A DNA stretch of 64,000 nt from Lytechinus variegatus (lineage: Eukaryota; Echinodermata; Echinoidea; Temnopleuroida; Toxopneustidae). The first letter of the stretch is position 1. The number at the start of each line of letters is the position of its first letter. The notes below the pieces were generated by a model. That model had not been told where the DNA came from. It worked only from the letters and a program-made list of their open reading frames with translations, and made no database searches. The stretch lies in NCBI RefSeq assembly GCF_018143015.1, contig NC_054751.1, forward strand, positions 15,981,292-16,045,291, written 5' to 3'. Shown one piece after another: positions 59,732 through 64,000 of the stretch. The translations under genes and the position numbers were made by a program.

Positions 59732-59917
59732 CTGTAAATATATCAAAATAGACAATGATAACAAAGATGATGACGAGGAGGAAGAAGAGGATGATGATGA
59801 TGATGTTGATGATGAAGATGATGATGATGATGAATGCAGACTAAGAAAATAATTAATCTACGAAAGAAATGTATCATAAAACTGTCCAGATATAGAGCAG
59901 ATGTTTTGCATTCTTAC
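59732..59917 (-). other. Short intron of the sialyltransferase with a (GAT)n tract
   Basis: GTAAGAA donor and TTTACAG acceptor. A GAT/GAG microsatellite fills about 59757-59835. Confidence 0.85.
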
Positions 59918-60210
59918 CTGATGACATTTTAAGTTTGAGTCCATTCTCTTTCCAGAAGTCGTTCAACTTCGGGTTGATTCGCGAATCCCATAATACGAGG
60001 TTTCCCTCCTTTTCCGGAACCACTCGGCAGCCCCTCGTTATTAATCGGGTAAGCTCGGTCTCGGGATAAGTCGGAAGTCGAAGGAGGATGATTCTAGGGA
60101 GGGGCTTCAAAACGTTTTGGAAGAGTTCGTCAGGAAACGGAGAAGATGGTAAGCATGTGAGGTTGAAGGTCGTAGGCTCGTTCAATGTGTGTAGAACGGA
60201 TTTATTTAGG
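59918..60210 (-). CDS. Alpha-2,8-sialyltransferase, exon with the start of sialyl motif S
   Basis: After TTTTTATCCAG the exon reads SLNKSVLHTLNEPTTFNLTC, then RIILLRLPTYPETELTRL, and ends with NPKLNDFWKENGLKLKMSSG before the GTAAGAA donor. The last part (P-x-L-x-D-F-W then M-S-S-G) is the first half of sialyl motif S, which binds donor and acceptor sugars. The middle is the variable region between motifs L and S, where ST8 enzymes usually read LWIPAF or similar; here it is ILLRLPTY. NLT and NKS are possible N-glycosylation sites. Length 293, phases 2 to 1, consistent with both neighbours. Confidence 0.92.
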
Positions 60211-60614
60211 CTGGATAAAAATTAAGCAAGAATATTTTCAAATACGATAATATCACTACCGTATAGACTGGGGGCAGATTAGGGGCCATGTCTCCCCCCC
60301 CCCCCTCGCCAAATCAAGATAGAATAAGATAATGAACAAAAAAAAAAGAAAAGGAAAAGGGAGGAATGTGAAATGTAATATTATTTTCTAAACGTACTGA
60401 CAAAATCAGCATTTCGTATATTAAGAGAGTCGAAATTTTTGCAAACTCGCTTAGCTCGCTTGCGATTTTCTAACATTTTTGTTCTATTTAACATGATTAG
60501 CCCCACAGATTTGTCGCTCATTACGTCACTGAGTACCAATCAAGAGAACCTTCAGTTTCAAACAAACAAGAATAGACAGAAGTATGACAGTTCTTCGGCC
60601 TATCGTATACTGAC
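60211..60614 (-). other. Intron of the sialyltransferase
   Basis: GTCAGT donor and TTTATCCAG acceptor. A C run of about a dozen bases lies at 60295-60305. No other feature. Confidence 0.75.
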
Positions 60615-60710
60615 CTTGATTTGAAAAGACTTTTCCCTGTTTGCGACATCTGATTGGTCCGCTGTCCAACATCGACTACGAAGTTGTCCGATGTCGGAGC
60701 ATTGTTCATT
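60615..60710 (-). CDS. Alpha-2,8-sialyltransferase, exon following motif L
   Basis: After ATACGTCTGTAG the exon finishes the Arg codon and continues MNNAPTSDNFVVDVGQRTNQ then MSQTGKSLFKS. It corresponds to the R-C-N-x-A-P...D-V-G-x-x-T-x-x-x-x-N-P-S segment at the end of sialyl motif L. Two positions differ from the usual family text: Met replaces the Cys of R-C-N, and S-Q-T-G-K-S stands where most members have a T-x-N-P-S stretch. R, N, A-P and D-V-G are kept. The exon is 96 bases with phases 2 to 2. Confidence 0.85.
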
Positions 60711-61747
60711 CTACAGACGTATCCATTGTAACAGGGTACACAATAACAAAAGGTCAAAACATAAAATCGATGTAAAATGAATAAACATAATGAGAGATTA
60801 AAAACCTACCAGACGGATATTTTCTTTTTAATGCACGAATCAACAAGACGAATGCCACAGATGAGAATAGTGGCTAGTGGTTACGACAGAAGAGGAGACA
60901 AAAAAGCATGCAAAAGGGCCTAAAATCTATTCAAATATTTGGATTGAATTGTAGGTAATTCTGAAACTTTATAAATGTCTCATTAATCTATTAGCCATGT
61001 TGGTGCAAATATATAACTTATTTTGTAAATATGTGCAGGCTATAGGGCTACCACAACCATATAAACCTGAAAGATCTACCCAATGAACTCAGGTCGAAAA
61101 GACTTATATCACAAAATTAGAACACAGACGTCAGAGGAGTGATTCTAATGAAACATGAAACACATCGATCATGTCACAGATCGACAGTATTCGTCGTGAC
61201 TAGATCAGATGTTCCAGAAAGCAACGTATCAGATTACCAGAGGTCGATTCGAAAAGCTTGTCAAAATTTATTCCTGGCTGAAAATTAGAAAGCATTTTTC
61301 CGGCCAATGAATGCAGTTACAGAAAATACCGTAATCCTTGATATTTACATCGACCGTACATAAGCTGATCTTTGTTGTGACATCATGAAACATAACCGAT
61401 CACACTAAATACCACCAGCACATTATCATTAATATCATTATCAGTATTATTATTATTATCATTATTATTATTATTATTATTATTACTGTTATTATTATCA
61501 TTATTATTATCATTATCATCATTCTATTGTAATTACTATTACTTGAAAAAATGCATTTCGAGTGTCATGTTTACTTGCCTTTGGTAACTTCTCAGCAATT
61601 ACCCATTAATTTGGATTTTCATTGATACATATACGCCTGGATGATCATTTTTTGAGATTCTGTACGAACTCATATTATGATATTGGTACCACAACTGGCA
61701 ATATAAATAAAATTTTGACTTGAGGAAACAAAATTATATCCTCTCAC
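60711..61747 (-). other. Intron of the sialyltransferase with an (ATT)n tract
   Basis: GTGAG donor and GTCTGTAG acceptor. An ATT/ATC microsatellite lies at about 61429-61530. Confidence 0.75.
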
Positions 61748-61860
61748 CTGAATACGAAGTCAGAACTGTCAATCAACTTTCCACATTTACTTCCTTTGAG
61801 TATTCCGCTGCTCCCGACTACACTACATGTTTTATACTGCCTTCCACTGTACACAGGTAC
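61748..61860 (-). CDS. Alpha-2,8-sialyltransferase, exon with sialyl motif L
   Basis: The exon reads VPVYSGRQYKTCSVVG, then SSGILKGSKCG and KLIDSSDFVF, ending with two bases of an Arg codon. C-x-V-V-G-x-S-G-I-L-x-x-S-x-C-G-x-x-I-D is the core of sialyl motif L, the CMP-sialic-acid-binding part. The first Cys (KTC) and the second (KCG) are the expected disulfide partners of the Cys in motif S and at the C terminus, both of which are present downstream. The acceptor is TATTTCGCAG and the donor GTGAG. Length 113, phases 0 to 2. Confidence 0.93.
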
Positions 61861-62205
61861 CTGCGAAATAAACAGTTGATATTTACAGTCATTTAATGAT
61901 TTTTTTCGCGTGGTCCGTTAATTCTATACCACACTTTAATTGTGCTCCCACTCTCCCTCCTTCCCCTTCCCTCTTTCTTTCTTTCTTTTTTTTTTTTATT
62001 TCTTTCTTTCTCTCCTTTGAGTCCCTCCCTACCAATTATCACCCTCTTTACTTTTTTTTTCTTTTTCTTTCTTTTCCTCCTTTTTTCTTGGTCGTAGAAC
62101 TTTTTGCCCCCTAAAAAACAACTCCCATATCTGTTCACCAATGCTCTTCAGGTGTTGTCTTATTAAGGGAATATAGGGGCGTGGTTCAGGGGAGGGGGGT
62201 CATAC
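61861..62205 (-). other. Intron of the sialyltransferase with a pyrimidine tract
   Basis: GTATG donor and TTCGCAG acceptor. A (CTTT)-rich tract on the plus strand fills about 61950-62090. Confidence 0.8.
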
Positions 62206-62359
62206 CTTTGGTAGCTGCACCCATAGATCATGAACGACTGCTTTCATACCCTCTGGTAGTATCTTATAGAAGAGGACAGCTGAATTGAGAGGGGTGTTGT
62301 CCCGGGTCAGAAAGGCCGAGTCAAGGAAGTCTCTTCCCAAAAAGTTTTTGATCTGTTTC
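62206..62359 (-). CDS. Alpha-2,8-sialyltransferase, stem or early catalytic exon (5' partial gene)
   Basis: After a good acceptor (CTTTTCTCCACAG) the exon reads KQIKNFLGRDFLDSAFL then TRDNTPLNSAVLFYKILP and VHDLWVQLPK, ending in phase 0 at GTATG. The N-T-P-L-N-S/G motif in front of motif L is usual in ST8 enzymes (for example TKENSPMGK in human ST8SIA1). The exons found give about 293 residues; full-length ST8Sia proteins have about 340-380 with a short cytoplasmic tail and one membrane helix. That N-terminal part is not seen between 62360 and 64000, so it is probably beyond the window edge or on a short exon I missed. Confidence 0.85.
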
Positions 62360-62791
62360 CTGTGGAGAAAAGATAAAAGGGTGTGGATGAAAATATATAG
62401 GGAATTCATAAACAAGACAGTTCGCTTTCATTGAGAATAATTTATACGACGGTAGAAATTTGAAATCTGAAATTTGAGCTCAGGAAGGGAGTTGGACTTG
62501 AGAAAGAATTCAATTTGCATTGCGAATTCTGGTAGTTGAGTATAAACAATACGTGATCAATAACGTTTTTTTGTTCAGCAGGGCCGTCGTAGCAAGGAAG
62601 AGAAATTTTACAATTAAGCGTCATTAGTCTTTAGAAAACTATGTGCAGACAGTTCTAATCGATAAGATATATTATTTGATTTTATTTGATATAATCTAAC
62701 AGGTGTTTGTAATGTATACAACCACCAGATCTGATAACCCTAAGCCCCCGTAACGCTACATAGGAAAATATGTTTTTTTAAAAATGTATTA
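62360..62791. other. Upstream intron of the sialyltransferase
   Basis: AT-rich, with no exon seen. Confidence 0.5.
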
Positions 62792-62792
62792 T

Positions 62793-63769
62793 ACAGTGCG
62801 TATCAAAAAAAGTTTACACTTTGAAAAAATCCTGTAAAATTATACATTTGTAATACCCTGAAGATTTTTCCACATTTTAACATTGTTACAGATCCATGAA
62901 AGCAAATGACGGTATAACTGTCGAAAAATATTTCCGCTTGAGTGAGCACCACTTACTTTTGAAATGTTAGTGACAAATGATTTGCGCAGAACTTTGAAAT
63001 AGTTATGCGAATAAAAGTAGACCTTAATCATGAAGAACACACAGAATTTAGCTAGTAAAATTGATTTGAAGATATCTTCTACCTTGTGTGACTTGTTTCT
63101 TTGCCCAAAACACTTCGAAGAGAGCATTTCGCCCCCACACACCGAGGCCATCGTGACGATATTTGCTTTACACTGAGCTGTGATGTACATGGAATGGCTT
63201 AAGCTTGATTTTCATTTCTTTAATCATTGCTAAGCTTGGGAAAAGTATGAAGAAACAAGTATTAAATGAAAAATGAAATGTAAACCCACTTTCAATGATA
63301 AAAACTTAGTGAAAAAATGCTGGAGATGTCTGATATAAATTTTGTTCAGATTCAGTTATGTCCTCAGATCCAGCTGACAAAAACAGGGTAAAGGTTGTGC
63401 TTACTAAGTGTTGAAATTTCAATTTGGGTGGCAAATTGTTACAAAATGTTTGAATGTATCCGTTTTATTTCAATTGACTAAAAGTGCAAGGGAAATGTAT
63501 GAGAAATGTTTCGCAGGGTAAGTTTGATTTCGCCCTTTCCCATTGACACAGCATGAAAACGAGCATTTCTGCGCAAACAGATTTCTGCGAGCTTTACAAA
63601 AATGGACAGTGCTTGCTCAAGTGTAACATTCTGACAAAACTTTTACTTTCATTGGATAGATGAGACCCAAACCCAAGATTATATGTGAAAAAAATTACCC
63701 ACACGTTGTATATTTTATCATTCCCAGGGCTTTTTCAAAGTGTAAACTTTTTTTTTTGATACGCACTGT
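62793..63769. mobile_element. 977-bp Tc1/mariner-like element without transposase
   Basis: The left end ACAGTGCGTATCAAAAAAAG with TTTACACTTTGAAAAA is inverted at the right as TTTTTCAAAGTGTAAACT with TTTTGATACGCACTGT. TA flanks both sides, as Tc1/mariner insertions leave. The TIRs are about 35 bases long. The minus-strand open frame of 116 codons at 62840-63190 has no D,D,E/D transposase pattern that I can see. The element is non-autonomous or the remnant of a longer one. Confidence 0.75.
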
Positions 63770-63771
63770 AT

Positions 63772-63825
63772 AATATATATATGTATATATATATATATAT
63801 ATATACATATATATGTATATTCATA
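63772..63825. repeat. (AT)n microsatellite
   Basis: A palindromic TA-rich run with TATGTATA and TATACATA at its ends begins directly at the right TA of the Tc1/mariner-like element, so it may have grown from the target site. Confidence 0.85.
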
Positions 63826-64000
63826 ATAAGGGTATACCATATATTATATTTTATCGGATAGTTGGGTGCAGTTATCATCAAATTCTTTGACCGGATGTGA
63901 CCTGTGGAAATAGAATGCCGAAATGACAAATTCGATTTCCTATTCAGCCAATTTTGATATTATGGCTGTATATATTTTTTTACAAATCAAAACTATCAAG
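63826..64000. other. AT-rich sequence at the window end
   Basis: Nothing supported. Confidence 0.4.

Noticed and set aside
60615-60710. TGKS resembling a P-loop in the sialyltransferase
   Set aside because: It lies in the end of sialyl motif L and lacks the GxxxxGK[ST] pattern, so the likeness is chance.
62840-63190. 116-codon minus-strand frame inside the Tc1/mariner-like element
   Set aside because: It has no D,D,E/D spacing, no helix-turn-helix pattern that I can see, and no start context. It is probably chance in a non-autonomous element.
1-64000. LTR retroelement or other virus-derived element
   Set aside because: No pair of long direct repeats, gag or envelope pattern, or protease motif was noticed anywhere. 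The only reverse transcriptase belongs to the LINE at 10.65 kb.

Overview
The window is eukaryotic: split exons with GT-AG borders, long AT-rich introns, microsatellites and dense families of small inverted-repeat transposons. Several repeats match families I remember from sea urchin genomes (a roughly 600-bp element starting TTAAAGGACAAGTCC, small elements ending CCCGTAACACAAAG, and a tRNA-derived SINE), so a sea urchin or close echinoderm is the likely source. That identification is from memory, not a search.

Three protein-coding loci are supported. (1) On the + strand, about 5.5-36.6 kb, are parts of a receptor (membrane) guanylyl cyclase. One exon carries a signal peptide and the first half of the ligand-binding domain. 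About 27.6 kb later, three exons carry the end of the catalytic domain and a fourth carries a long Ser/Pro-rich tail. I could not find exons for the second half of the receptor domain, the membrane helix, the kinase-like domain or the start of the cyclase domain. A gap of exactly 500 N lies just before the catalytic exons. The first catalytic exon has one base too many for its frame, and two decayed copies of the start of the next exon lie beside it. (2) On the - strand, 44.3-50.9 kb, is a two-exon gene for a 206-residue protein of unknown family; its stop codon overlaps its poly(A) signal. (3) On the - strand, 59.5-62.4 kb, are five exons of an alpha-2,8-sialyltransferase (ST8Sia-like) with sialyl motifs L, S, III and VS. 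Its 5' end, including the membrane anchor, is not seen.

Between the genes the sequence is almost wholly repeats and unique AT-rich DNA. There are at least 15 small foldback or TIR elements, some nested or back to back; a decayed CR1/Jockey-like LINE with a TGAAAC-type tail; tRNA-derived SINEs; a 1.97-kb TIR element with a 10-bp target duplication and an internal array of diverged units; and a 0.29-kb element with a 9-bp target duplication. No LTR element, CRISPR or operon-like structure was seen.

The two identified genes act at the cell surface and in the secretory pathway: cGMP signalling from an extracellular ligand, and polysialic or oligosialic acid synthesis in the Golgi. Nothing in the sequence links them functionally.
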